Source: Saprospiraceae bacterium | Lineage (GTDB): Bacteria > Bacteroidota > Bacteroidia > Chitinophagales > Saprospiraceae | DNA: 64,000 nucleotides | Direction: 5' to 3' | Assembly: GCA_029212405.1 (NCBI GenBank) | Contig: JARGNR010000019.1 | Span: 1 to 64,000, forward strand | Notes under the pieces: model-generated | What the model saw: only the letters and a program-made list of their open reading frames with translations | What the model was told of the DNA's origin: nothing | Database searches by the model: none | Position numbers and translations under genes: made by a program | Shown: piece after piece, positions 36,397 to 45,347 of the stretch | Position numbering within the stretch: the first letter of the stretch is position 1 | Layout of the letters: every line of letters starts with the position of its first letter

Positions 36397-37101
36397 ATGA
36401 AAGAGAGTAAAAAGAGTATAAAAGAAAATAATATTATTGAGGCTGCAGAACGTGTTTTTGATGCTGTTGGGTTTAAGAATGCTAAAATGGAGGACATTGC
36501 TTCAGAGGCAGGAATCACTAAAGTTACTCTCTATTCTTATTTTCAAAGTAAGGAAAACCTATACCTTGCCATCACGTATCGAGCATTGCAAACTTTGAAT
36601 GAAAGGTACTATTCTTGTCTAGACAGAAACAAAAATGCCAAAGGAGTGGATTCCGTTATTGCACTTATAGAAACATTTATGTCATTCTGTGAAGACAATT
36701 TTTTATATTCAGAAACATTGTTGGACTATTTTTCCATGGTACGGTCAACTTCATCAGGACAAGATAAATCCAAACTTACCGAAGCAACTAAAGAAAGTAT
36801 TTACTACCTAAAGCTTCAAGATATCCAAAACTTACCCTTCAAATTGACTGCTAAAGAAATTCAAAGAGGACAGGAGGATGGAAGCATACTTAGTAATATC
36901 GATCCAATATTTAGTACCCTGCAAGGATGGTCCTTTATTATTGGATACACAAAAGTGTTGAATGCAAACGGAAGCAATCAATCTCCTTTATTCAACGTAA
37001 ACCTTAATGACCTTAAACGATTTAACCTCAAACTTGCAAGAGCATTACTCAGCAATGAAGTAGTAGCCAATGAACTAGAGAACGTGGATTTATTGGTCTA
37101 A
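36397..37101 (+). CDS. TetR/AcrR family transcriptional regulator
   Basis: This 234-residue regulator starts at ATG 36397; a TTG 33 bases upstream is in frame but less likely. The DNA-binding domain spans residues about 7-55: 'NNIIEAAERVFDAVGFKNAKMEDIASEAGITKVTLYSYFQSKENLYLAI', a full helix-turn-helix of the family. The rest is the helical ligand-binding and dimer domain. It lies directly upstream of a TolC and HlyD pair on the same strand, a common arrangement in which the repressor controls its own operon and responds to a substrate of the pump. The inducer is unknown. Confidence 0.88.
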   Translation: MKESKKSIKENNIIEAAERVFDAVGFKNAKMEDIASEAGITKVTLYSYFQSKENLYLAITYRALQTLNERYYSCLDRNKNAKGVDSVIALIETFMSFCEDNFLYSETLLDYFSMVRSTSSGQDKSKLTEATKESIYYLKLQDIQNLPFKLTAKEIQRGQEDGSILSNIDPIFSTLQGWSFIIGYTKVLNANGSNQSPLFNVNLNDLKRFNLKLARALLSNEVVANELENVDLLV

Positions 37102-37240
37102 TAAAGACCAAAATTTCATTTGTTAAAAACACACCTACTAAAATTAATTTTGCCATTCGTCACCTGAATAGGCTTCTTAATATAATTTTTTGATAGATTA
37201 CCAGATAGGATCAGTATACTTGTATTTTAACAAAACTAAC

Positions 37241-38656
37241 ATGAATAGACAATTTTATATTTTATTGTTGCTTTTTTTTGCAACCGCCTCGATAGCCCAA
37301 AAAGAATGGTCACTAGAAAGATGTATCCTTCACGCGATTGAAAACAACCTATTGGTCAAGCAATCCGAAATAAATGTGGATTTTGCTAAAATCAATGAAA
37401 AGCAAGCAAAGCATGGTCGATATCCTAATCTTAGTCTTAGTACCAATCTAAATTCTAACTTTGGTAGATCCACAGATCCTATTACAAACACCAATGTCAC
37501 TCAAAACTTCATTAGTAATGGAATCTCTATGAGTTCAGGGGTAACGCTTTTCAATGGTTTCAGAATTGCAAATTCGATCAAACAATCTGCAGCCGATGTA
37601 ACCGCTGGGGAATACGACCTCGAACAAATTAAGAGAGACATTTCTTTAAATGTTGCAAATAACTTTCTCAGTGTATTGTTTGCCGATGAAAATCTAGCCA
37701 TAGCAAAAACTCAGCTATCCACCAGTGAAGAACAGTTAAAACAAACCCAACAACTCATTAATGCTGGTGTGAGACCTGCAAACGAAGCGCTTGACATCTT
37801 AGCTCAAATTGCAAACAATGAACAACTTGTGATTGCAGCGGAAAACTCAAAACAAATTGCTTTACTAGGTCTCAAACAATTACTCCGGCTGGAACCAGAT
37901 GTAAGTATGATCTTAACAACTCCGTCCAATATAGCAGTAGAGTCAGACCCAGATGTGTTAAATTTTACAGAAGTATATACCTCAGCTCTGAGAAATCAGT
38001 ATGATATAAAAGCTGCAGACAAAAGAATTGAGTCTGCGCGTCTTGGTGAAAAAATAGCTAAATCTGCTCTCTATCCCAATATCTCTTTCTTCGGAAGTTT
38101 GGGTAGTAATTATTCCAACAGAGGTCTGAGAGTAGATGAAATCGTAGTAGAACGCATCAATCAAACCGTCTATATTGATGGATTAGAAGTCGAAATAGGA
38201 ACTGATCAAAATGTACCAATTTTATCTGACAATCCTTATGTCAACCAATTGGATGAAAACCTTTCCTATGGATTTGGTCTTGGTATTAATTATCCTATTT
38301 ATTCTAATTATACCAATAAAGCAGGTATAGAAAGGGCAAAGTTGAATATCATTAATGCACAAACTCAAAGTGAACAAGCAAAAGACTTATTAAAGACAAC
38401 GGTTCAACAAGCACTAGCTGATGCAAAAGCTTCCAAACGAAAATTAAATGCAGCAGAGAGAAGTAGAGACGCACAAAATGCCTCCTTCAACAATGCAGAA
38501 AAACGATTTAATGCAGGCGCAATAAACACTTTTGAATATGTAACAATAAAAAATGCATTGCTAGAAGCCGAAGTAAATGCTGTATTATCAAAGTACGAGT
38601 ATTTATTTGCTATGAAAGTATTAGACTTTTATATGGGAAAACCTATCAAAATATAA
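37241..38656 (+). CDS. TolC-family outer-membrane efflux protein
   Basis: Started at ATG 37241 the protein has 471 residues and a signal peptide ('MNRQFYILLLLFFATASIAQ'). A TTG 51 bases upstream is an unlikely start. It has the two-fold TolC repeat: 'WSLERCILHAIENNLLVKQSE' opening the first half, long helices rich in Gln/Asn/Ala, and 'GAINTFEYVTIKNALLEAEVNAVLSKYEYLFAMKVLDFYMG' closing the second. It forms the outer-membrane exit duct of tripartite pumps. It is followed 36 bases later by a periplasmic adaptor. No inner-membrane pump gene is next to it, so the pump must be encoded elsewhere or recruited from another system. Confidence 0.88.
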   Translation: MNRQFYILLLLFFATASIAQKEWSLERCILHAIENNLLVKQSEINVDFAKINEKQAKHGRYPNLSLSTNLNSNFGRSTDPITNTNVTQNFISNGISMSSGVTLFNGFRIANSIKQSAADVTAGEYDLEQIKRDISLNVANNFLSVLFADENLAIAKTQLSTSEEQLKQTQQLINAGVRPANEALDILAQIANNEQLVIAAENSKQIALLGLKQLLRLEPDVSMILTTPSNIAVESDPDVLNFTEVYTSALRNQYDIKAADKRIESARLGEKIAKSALYPNISFFGSLGSNYSNRGLRVDEIVVERINQTVYIDGLEVEIGTDQNVPILSDNPYVNQLDENLSYGFGLGINYPIYSNYTNKAGIERAKLNIINAQTQSEQAKDLLKTTVQQALADAKASKRKLNAAERSRDAQNASFNNAEKRFNAGAINTFEYVTIKNALLEAEVNAVLSKYEYLFAMKVLDFYMGKPIKI

Positions 38657-38692
38657 TTTTTACAAAAGAGAAAACGAACAACTTTAACCATC

Positions 38693-40090
38693 ATGGAAAA
38701 AAGGAGAAAAAAGAAAAAAACAAATAAATGGCTCATTTTTGCCTTAATTGTTTTAGTACTTGCACTTTTGGGATTTGGATACTATCAAGGGCAAAAAAAG
38801 CCGAAAGGAATTGAAGTTACTATTGAAAAAGTCGAAAAAAGAACCATCAAAGAAACCGTTTCAGCAAGTGGAAGAATATTTCCAGAAACTGAAGTTAAAA
38901 TCAGTTCAGATGTTTCTGGTGAAATCGTTGAATTATTTGTAGAAGAGGGCGATAGTGTAGTCATAGGACAACCTCTTGCTAAAATTGATCCCGATGCCTT
39001 TTATTCAGCAGTAGAACGAGGTGAGGCTGGTCTAAATAGTGCTAAATCAACCCTAGCAAATGCAGAAGCAAGTATTGAAAGTAGCAGAGCACAAAAAGAA
39101 CAAATTGCCGCTCAACTTCATAATGCTAAAACAATACACGAACGAAATATTAACCTTTTGGCGAATGATGTAATCAGTCAAGCTGAATTTGATCAGTCTC
39201 TAGCAAACGTATTACAATTAGAGGCCAATTTAAAAGCAGCTCTTGCGAATATTAAATCTGCTCAGAAGAGTGCAGAAGGGGCTGGATTTCAAGTGAAAAG
39301 TTCCGAAGCAAGTCTCAAGGAATTGAAAACAAATTTAAATAGAACATCCATAAAGTCACCTACCAATGGTATAATTTCAAGCCTTTCAGTTGAATTGGGA
39401 GAAAGAGTAGTAGGTACTATTCAAATGACCGGTACAGAAATGATGCGTATTGCTAATTTGAACTCTATGGAAGTTCAAGTTGATGTCAGCGAAAATGATA
39501 TTCTAAGAGTTCGCCTAGAAGATGCCGTGGATATTGAAGTGGATGCTTATTTGGATAAAGTATTTAAAGGCACCGTTACAGAAATTGCCAATAGTGCATC
39601 TAATATTTCTTCTGCAACAGCAAGTTTAAATACCGATCAAGTAACCAACTTTGTGGTAAAAGTCAGAATCGATCCTTCTTCGTATATGAACGTTTCGGAG
39701 GATGGTCAGAAATATCCTTTCAGACCAGGAATGTCAGCATCTGTAGATATTTATACCAATGAAGTTGAAGATGTAGTTAGTGTTCCTATCCAGTCTGTAA
39801 CCGTAAGGGAAAAGGATGAGGATAAAGATGACAAAGATAGGAAGAAGAAAAAGAGCGATAAAGAAGAAATAGAAGAAGTGGTTTTCATAAAATCTGCAGA
39901 TACTGTCAGAATGTCTAAGGTTGTGACAGGTATTCAAGATGACGAATATATTCAAGTCATTTCAGGAGTCTCTTTAGATGATGAAATTATCACTGGTCCT
40001 TATTCTGCTGTTTCTAAAAAATTAAAAGGAGGGAAAAATATCCGAATTAAGGAAGACAAAGATAAAGACGAAGACGAAGACAAAGATTGA
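38693..40090 (+). CDS. HlyD/MacA-like periplasmic adaptor protein
   Basis: This 465-residue membrane-fusion protein has a basic N terminus (about 1-13), one membrane span (about 14-31), and a lipoyl-like half motif ('VSGEIVELFVEEGDSVVIGQPLAKID', about 75-100). A long alpha-helical hairpin (about 105-215), the second lipoyl half ('SPTNGIISSLSVELGERVVG') and a beta-barrel domain follow. The sequence resembles the MacA type that works with ABC-type MacB pumps. Two Asp/Lys/Glu-rich stretches are unusual: one inside the membrane-proximal domain (about 377-400) and one forming the extreme C terminus. The stop overlaps the TTG start of the next gene. Confidence 0.87.
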   Translation: MEKRRKKKKTNKWLIFALIVLVLALLGFGYYQGQKKPKGIEVTIEKVEKRTIKETVSASGRIFPETEVKISSDVSGEIVELFVEEGDSVVIGQPLAKIDPDAFYSAVERGEAGLNSAKSTLANAEASIESSRAQKEQIAAQLHNAKTIHERNINLLANDVISQAEFDQSLANVLQLEANLKAALANIKSAQKSAEGAGFQVKSSEASLKELKTNLNRTSIKSPTNGIISSLSVELGERVVGTIQMTGTEMMRIANLNSMEVQVDVSENDILRVRLEDAVDIEVDAYLDKVFKGTVTEIANSASNISSATASLNTDQVTNFVVKVRIDPSSYMNVSEDGQKYPFRPGMSASVDIYTNEVEDVVSVPIQSVTVREKDEDKDDKDRKKKKSDKEEIEEVVFIKSADTVRMSKVVTGIQDDEYIQVISGVSLDDEIITGPYSAVSKKLKGGKNIRIKEDKDKDEDEDKD

Positions 40091-40671
40091 AAGGAATAAT
40101 AGTTTTTGTAAAAAACCCTGAATTGGGGAAAGTCAAAACTCGACTTGCTTCAAGTATGGGGGATATCAAGGCTCTGGAAGTTTATACAAAATTGCTTCTC
40201 TATACAAAGAATGTATTACTCAATGTAAAGGATATAGGTCGATATGTGTTTTATTCAAACCATATTGACAATGAGGATATATGGTCTGCTGAATTGTTTC
40301 ATAAAAAACTACAAATATCTGGCGACTTGGGACAAAAAATGACCTCTGCTTTCCAAGAAGTATTTAAAGAATGCAATCAGATACTTATTATTGGTAGTGA
40401 TTGTCCACAGCTAACTGCAAGCCATATTGAAGAAGCATTTTCCAAACTTGAATCGAACAATATTGTAATCGGACCAAGTCGAGATGGAGGTTATTATTTA
40501 CTTGGAATGGACACATTTTATCCATCCGTTTTTGATAATATCCCTTGGAGTACAAGTACCGTTTTTATAGATACCTTGCAGAGAATACATGAAAACAAAT
40601 TAAGTGTTGACTTTCTAGAAGAGTTGTCAGATATTGATTACGAAGAAGATTGGAAAACGTATGGTTTTTAA
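40087..40671 (+). CDS. TIGR04282-type nucleotidyl/glycosyl transferase
   Basis: This 194-residue GT-A-like protein matches the TIGR04282 family (annotated as arsenosugar biosynthesis glycosyltransferase, or rSAM/selenodomain-associated transferase 1): 'VFVKNPELGKVKTRLASSMG' at the start, 'QSGDLGQKM'-like 'ISGDLGQKMTSAF', 'LIIGSDCPQLT' with the metal site (about 99-109) and 'IGPSRDGGYYLLGM'. It begins with TTG, which overlaps the adaptor-gene stop (TTGA); no other in-frame start lies near. The homologous N-terminal motif starts right after it, which supports this start. The substrate is not known here; no arsenic gene is nearby. Confidence 0.8.
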   Translation: MKGIIVFVKNPELGKVKTRLASSMGDIKALEVYTKLLLYTKNVLLNVKDIGRYVFYSNHIDNEDIWSAELFHKKLQISGDLGQKMTSAFQEVFKECNQILIIGSDCPQLTASHIEEAFSKLESNNIVIGPSRDGGYYLLGMDTFYPSVFDNIPWSTSTVFIDTLQRIHENKLSVDFLEELSDIDYEEDWKTYGF

Positions 40672-40762
40672 ATTAACCCTCCAAGCTAAATTTCATTATT
40701 AATCCCATTGAACGAATAGAAATATTCCATTATTTTTATCTGAATTTTAATCCACTTGGACC

Positions 40763-41497
40763 TTGAAAGACAATCACACACCTTTGCTTATCAATTGTGA
40801 TATGGGAGAATGGGACGCTCCCCATCTAAAATACGTGGATAATGAAATTATGCCTCTTATTGATCTTTCAAATATTGCTTGTGGTGGACATGCGGGATCA
40901 AAATCCATCCTAGAAACTACTTTGATGTGTGCGAAAAATTACAATGTTAAAGTGGGAGCACACCCTGGATTTAATGACAGAGATAATTTTGGTAGACAAT
41001 ACCTTCCGTTTAATGAAGAGAAATTATCAGAGTCCCTAAAAATACAAATAGACTTGTTTTTATCATGCTGTGCAAAAATAAATGTAGATCCTTTTCATAT
41101 AAAAGCCCATGGTGCTTTGTATCATGCTTGTAATCAAAATGAAGAGGAAGCTTCACTTTTACTCAAGATTGTTCAGCAATTGTGCCCCGATTTGAATTTG
41201 CTAGTTTCTCCAAATAGCCTCTTGGAAAACATGGCCGCAGACCAAGGTATTACAACTATGATAGAATCATTTATAGATCGTCAATATACGGATGACTTAA
41301 AATTAGTAGCTAGAACACAAGAGGGAGCGGTATTAACGAATGAAACGCAAGCGAAAAATCAATATGCTCTTCTTGTCAAAGGAAAGATAATGACCCAATC
41401 AGGAACCATACAACCGATCCAATCCACAACTGCTTGTATCCATGGAGATAATCCAAATTGTCTCTCAATTTTAAAAGCTATACAGTCCAATGGGTAG
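40763..41497 (+). CDS. 5-oxoprolinase subunit PxpA (LamB/YcsF family)
   Basis: This 244-residue protein belongs to the LamB/YcsF family, now known as PxpA, one of three subunits of the bacterial ATP-dependent 5-oxoprolinase that opens 5-oxo-L-proline to glutamate. Signatures are 'LINCDMGEW' (about 9-17), 'NIACGGHAGS' (about 37-46), 'KVGAHPGFNDRDNFGRQ' (about 62-78), 'IKAHGALYHA' and the C-terminal 'CIHGDNP'. The start is TTG at 40763, the only in-frame start ahead of the conserved N terminus. It overlaps pxpB by eight bases. A third subunit gene, pxpC, is not present in the flanking sequence. Confidence 0.92.
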   Translation: MKDNHTPLLINCDMGEWDAPHLKYVDNEIMPLIDLSNIACGGHAGSKSILETTLMCAKNYNVKVGAHPGFNDRDNFGRQYLPFNEEKLSESLKIQIDLFLSCCAKINVDPFHIKAHGALYHACNQNEEEASLLLKIVQQLCPDLNLLVSPNSLLENMAADQGITTMIESFIDRQYTDDLKLVARTQEGAVLTNETQAKNQYALLVKGKIMTQSGTIQPIQSTTACIHGDNPNCLSILKAIQSNG

Positions 41498-42176
41498 TTT
41501 TCCTATACAAATAAAAAGATTTGGCGAACACGCTCTACTAATAGAATGGCCACATGAAATAAATGAAACAATTTTGGACGAGATCATCTCTTTTACGCCT
41601 CGTATTATAGCGCATTTTGATTCAACACTGATCAACCATGTTTCAGGGTACAATTCACTTTTAATTCAATTTGAAAATACTGTAGAGTTGGAATCCAAGT
41701 ACATTGAAATAAAAAAAATGTATGATTCACATCTCCCGAAAGAACAGAAAACAGCACCCATGACCTGGCACATTCCAGTGTGTTACGATGAAGAGTTGGG
41801 CCTTGACATCTCTCTTTTTAAGAAAAATAGATTATCAAGCAGAGATGTGATTCGTCTCCATACTGAATCTCCTCTACGCGTTTACATGATCGGTTTTCTC
41901 CCTGGATTTTTATATTTAGGTGGCCTCGATGAGAAATTATATATGGATCGTAAAGCTACACCAAGACAGCAGGTACCCAAAGGATCAGTGGCCATTGGAG
42001 GCAGACAGACAGGAATTTATCCTATGGAGAGCCCTGGTGGTTGGCAGATTATCGGACGTACCCCATTGACCCTTTTTAATATGAATAGAAAAGTACCAAC
42101 CCCAATACAGCAAGGGGATTGGATTCAGTTTTATCCTATTCTAAAAAGCACTTATGATATTCTTTCTTCGCATTAA
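41490..42176 (+). CDS. 5-oxoprolinase subunit PxpB (KipI family)
   Basis: This 228-residue protein matches PxpB/KipI: an N-terminal 'IKRFGEHALLIEW' and the strongly conserved C-terminal block 'YMIGFLPGFLYLGGLDEKLYMDRKATPRQQVPKGSVAIGGRQTGIYPMESPGGWQIIGRTPLTLF' split over residues about 132-198. With PxpA and PxpC it forms 5-oxoprolinase; the same family includes the sporulation kinase inhibitor KipI of Bacillus. The ATG lies inside the end of pxpA, so the two are translationally coupled. The next gene is trmB and not pxpC, so the usual three-gene set is split in this genome. Confidence 0.92.
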   Translation: MGSFPIQIKRFGEHALLIEWPHEINETILDEIISFTPRIIAHFDSTLINHVSGYNSLLIQFENTVELESKYIEIKKMYDSHLPKEQKTAPMTWHIPVCYDEELGLDISLFKKNRLSSRDVIRLHTESPLRVYMIGFLPGFLYLGGLDEKLYMDRKATPRQQVPKGSVAIGGRQTGIYPMESPGGWQIIGRTPLTLFNMNRKVPTPIQQGDWIQFYPILKSTYDILSSH

Positions 42177-42254
42177 TCTTTAAAAACTAAGACATATGTG
42201 CATTCAGATAGCCCCTACTTCATTAGATTTGTATCTGTTTAAGTAAATAAAACA

Positions 42255-42950
42255 ATGGCAAGAAGAAATAAACTGAAGAAATTCAATGATTTACTATCCT
42301 TCAGTAATGTGTACGAAAATTACGATCCTACCGATCCAAAATTAATGGCCAGCGAGACCGAAGAAGTCGATCTCAAAGGCAAATGGAAATCAGACCATTT
42401 TAAAAATGATAATCCACTTGTCTTGGAATTAGCATGTGGTAGAGGGGAATATTCATTAGCTCTTGCTCGCACAAACCCTTCAATCAATTATATAGGCGTC
42501 GACATAAAAGGAGCCAGAATATGGCAAGGAGCAACCATTGCAAATGAAGAAAACTTAGATAATGTTGCTTTCCTTAGAACTCGAATAGAACAAATTGGTT
42601 TGTTTTTTGAAAAAGGAGAAGTAGATGAAATCTGGATTACTTTTCCTGATCCGTTTTTACGCAATAGTAAGGCAAATCGTCGGCTTACTTCCATGCAGTT
42701 TTTAAATCGATATAAAGAAATCTTGAAATCAAATGGCATTATCCATCTTAAAACGGATGATCCCACTTTATATGAATTCAGTCAAGAACAATTTGCAGAA
42801 TGTCCATTTGTAGAGGTGTTGTATGATAGAGATGACATTTATTCACAACCTTTGGATTTTGATGAGCTAATTCATAAGACCTACTACGAAAAACAACATC
42901 TTGAAAAAAAGAGGAAGATAAAATATATCAAAGTAAAACTATCAAAATAA
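42255..42950 (+). CDS. tRNA (guanine-N7-)-methyltransferase TrmB
   Basis: This 231-residue SAM-dependent enzyme methylates G46 of tRNA. Residues about 57-66 form the SAM loop ('LELACGRGEY'). 'YIGVDIKGARIWQGA' (about 78-92) is the second SAM-binding strand, and 'IWITFPDPFLRNSKANRRLT' (about 126-145) is the family's catalytic signature, equivalent to the FPDPW-K-x-RH-x-K-R-R of other species. The basic N terminus ('MARRNKLKKFNDL') contacts tRNA. It starts 78 bases after pxpB and could be co-transcribed or have its own start. Confidence 0.93.
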   Translation: MARRNKLKKFNDLLSFSNVYENYDPTDPKLMASETEEVDLKGKWKSDHFKNDNPLVLELACGRGEYSLALARTNPSINYIGVDIKGARIWQGATIANEENLDNVAFLRTRIEQIGLFFEKGEVDEIWITFPDPFLRNSKANRRLTSMQFLNRYKEILKSNGIIHLKTDDPTLYEFSQEQFAECPFVEVLYDRDDIYSQPLDFDELIHKTYYEKQHLEKKRKIKYIKVKLSK

Positions 42951-43033
42951 GCATTTTACACAAAGATTCTTTCATTTCAATTATGGTATTCAGACTATTT
43001 ATACTCATCATTTAACTGATGCTAAGAACTATA

Positions 43034-44497
43034 TTATTTCAGAGACTCTGGAAAATGTTGTCCATCAAAACCCCATAGGTTTTCCAACATAAAATAAACC
43101 AATACCGTAAGTAATAAAATTGAAATTAAATTCATCCAAATTCCTGTTTTGAACATGTCTGGAATTTTTAAATATCCAGAACCAAATACGATTGCATTTG
43201 GAGGTGTAGCTACAGGCAACATGAACGCACAGGAAGCAGCAACAGTTGCTGACACCAATAATATAAATGGATGTACATCAATAGAGAGTGCCATGGGAGC
43301 TAGAATAGGTAAAAGCATCGCCGTAGTTGCCAAATTTGATGTAATCTCAGTTAAAAAATTTACAGCTGCTATTAAGATAAGTATAATCAAAAATATTGGC
43401 AAAACTTTTAAAAGTTCGAACTGATTCCCTATCCATTGCGCTAACCCACTCTGCTGAAATCCTGCGGCTAATGCCATTCCACCTCCAAATAAGATAATCA
43501 CCCCCCAAGGCATTTTGACTGCTTCTTTCCAAGTCAGTAGCTGCTCTCCTTTTGTCGAAGATGGAATAATAAACAAGAGTATCCCCATACCAAGAGCAAT
43601 GATCGTATCATCTAATTGAGGAATAAAATACTGTAATTTTTGCCTGAAAATCAGAAGTAATGCTGTAATCGCAAATAGAATCACCACTTTGCGTTCTTCT
43701 TTTCCCCACTTCCCTAAATCAGCCAATAACTTTTGAATCTTTTCTCTGCCTCCAGGAAATTCATCCATTTCAAATTTGAAGGCGTATTTTGATAGGTATA
43801 TCCAACAGATGAATAACAATAAGATTGAAATAGGAAGTCCAAATAACATCCATTGGCCAAAGCCAATCTCGATGCCATAAACCTCTTGAACAACTCCAGC
43901 GAATACCAAGTTGGGTGGTGTCCCAAAGAGTGTTGCCATACCGCCGATAGATGCACTATAAGCAATCGCTAACATGAGTGCCTTCCCAAACTTTTGATTT
44001 TCATTCTCCTCTGTTTCAGGGTCATCTTTTAACTGGTAAATGATCGCAAGACCAATGGGCAACATCATTACTGTTGTTGCTGTATTTGAGATCCACATAG
44101 ACATGAATGCCGTTGCCAACATGAATCCTAAGATAATTCTTGATATTCCTGCACCAATAAAATTGATGATGTTCAAAGCGATGCGTTTATGTAGGTTCCA
44201 CTTTTCAATTGCAATAGCCAAAATAAAACCACCCATGTATAAAAAAATATACTTATGCCCATAAGCTGCCGTAGTAATTTTAAGGTCCAATGCACCTGTC
44301 AAGGGAAAGAGTATAATTGGTAATAATGCTGTCACACTAATATCAGTCACTTCAAAAATCCACCAAATAGCTATCCATACTGTACATGCCAATACGGCAT
44401 TCGCTTGCGGTGTTAATCCCATCGGATGAAAAAAGACCAATATTATTGAGAAGAACAGAGGTCCTAAAAGAGCAGGTATTATTTTACTTCTGGTCAC
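43034..44497 (-). CDS. DASS/SLC13 family sodium:dicarboxylate-type transporter
   Basis: This 487-residue inner-membrane protein has about eleven to twelve hydrophobic spans and the layout of divalent-anion:Na+ symporters: 'AVLACTVWIAIWWIFEVTDISVTALLPIILFP' near the start, 'MSMWISNTATTVMMLPIGLAIIYQL' with the first Ser-Asn-Thr sodium/substrate motif (about 133-157), and 'FLTEITSNLATTAMLLPILAPMA' with the second (about 384-406). Likely substrates are succinate, fumarate, malate or citrate, but sulfate transporters share the fold. The start codon is GTG; the nearby ATG is in another frame. It stands alone on the minus strand between trmB and a hydrolase gene. Confidence 0.9.
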   Translation of the reverse strand: MTRSKIIPALLGPLFFSIILVFFHPMGLTPQANAVLACTVWIAIWWIFEVTDISVTALLPIILFPLTGALDLKITTAAYGHKYIFLYMGGFILAIAIEKWNLHKRIALNIINFIGAGISRIILGFMLATAFMSMWISNTATTVMMLPIGLAIIYQLKDDPETEENENQKFGKALMLAIAYSASIGGMATLFGTPPNLVFAGVVQEVYGIEIGFGQWMLFGLPISILLLFICWIYLSKYAFKFEMDEFPGGREKIQKLLADLGKWGKEERKVVILFAITALLLIFRQKLQYFIPQLDDTIIALGMGILLFIIPSSTKGEQLLTWKEAVKMPWGVIILFGGGMALAAGFQQSGLAQWIGNQFELLKVLPIFLIILILIAAVNFLTEITSNLATTAMLLPILAPMALSIDVHPFILLVSATVAASCAFMLPVATPPNAIVFGSGYLKIPDMFKTGIWMNLISILLLTVLVYFMLENLWGFDGQHFPESLK

Positions 44498-44581
44498 GCA
44501 TAAGTTCTACTTAAAAGAAACACAAAATTAAAAATAAATCAAAGACAATTTTAAATATCCGTAAGATGGAAGAAAAACATT

Positions 44582-44589
44582 TACTTTTG
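44582..44589 (+). promoter_or_regulatory. -7 element ahead of the metallo-hydrolase gene
   Basis: TACTTTTG fits TAnnTTTG and lies 58 bases before the ATG at 44648. No clear -33 TTTG is found, so confidence is moderate. Confidence 0.45.
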
Positions 44590-44647
44590 TATTTCTATTA
44601 ATTGTTGGCTTCTAAACCAACCCCATTGCAAAGCAGAATAATATAGT

Positions 44648-45286
44648 ATGGACATAGCGATATTTACATTCAATCCTTTTCAAGAAAACACGTATATACT
44701 ATATGACGATACAAATGATTGTGTGATTTTTGATCCTGGTTGTAGTAATCAAGATGAGGAAAAACAATTAATCGATTTTATAAATGCAAATGGACTAAAC
44801 CCTGTAAAACTCGTAAATACACATTGTCATATTGATCATGTTCTGGGTAATAAATTTGTTTCAGATACATATCAATTGCCATTAATTAGTCATAAAGGAG
44901 AAGCACAGGTGCTTGCGATGCAGCCACAAATAAGCTCCATGTATGGAATGCCTTATAACCCCTCCCCAGAAATAACTGAATTTTTAGAGGATGGTGATCA
45001 ATTAGTATTTGGAAATACGACGCTCCATGTATTGTTTACTCCAGGGCACTCTCCCGCTAGTATTTCTTTTTACAATAAAGAAAAAGGAGTTGTCATTGCG
45101 GGAGATGTATTGTTCAAAGAAAGTATTGGCAGAACAGATTTGCCTGGTGGTGACTTTGATACACTGGCAAAAAGCATACGAGAAAAACTATATGTATTGC
45201 CAGATGAAGTTGTTGTATTCCCTGGTCATGGCCCATCTACAACTATCGGAGAAGAAAAACGAACAAATCAATATGTTCGGCTTTGA
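44648..45286 (+). CDS. Metallo-beta-lactamase-fold hydrolase (glyoxalase II-like)
   Basis: This 212-residue protein has all metal-binding motifs of the fold: 'NTHCHIDHVLG' (H-x-H-x-D-H, about 57-67), 'FTPGHSPASISFY' (third His), 'VIAGDVLFKESIGRTDLPGG' (bridging Asp with the GRTD loop) and 'VFPGHGPSTTIGEEK' (last His). The GRTD loop is typical of hydroxyacylglutathione-hydrolase-like enzymes, and persulfide dioxygenase relatives share the fold. The length is shorter than classic glyoxalase II (about 255), as is common for the YcbL group. Thioester substrate likely; the exact one is unknown. Confidence 0.88.
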   Translation: MDIAIFTFNPFQENTYILYDDTNDCVIFDPGCSNQDEEKQLIDFINANGLNPVKLVNTHCHIDHVLGNKFVSDTYQLPLISHKGEAQVLAMQPQISSMYGMPYNPSPEITEFLEDGDQLVFGNTTLHVLFTPGHSPASISFYNKEKGVVIAGDVLFKESIGRTDLPGGDFDTLAKSIREKLYVLPDEVVVFPGHGPSTTIGEEKRTNQYVRL

Positions 45287-45347
45287 TTTCATGTTTTTTC
45301 ATTGAATCAAGATTTTTGCTTAGCTTCATGGAATAAAACTAATAGCT

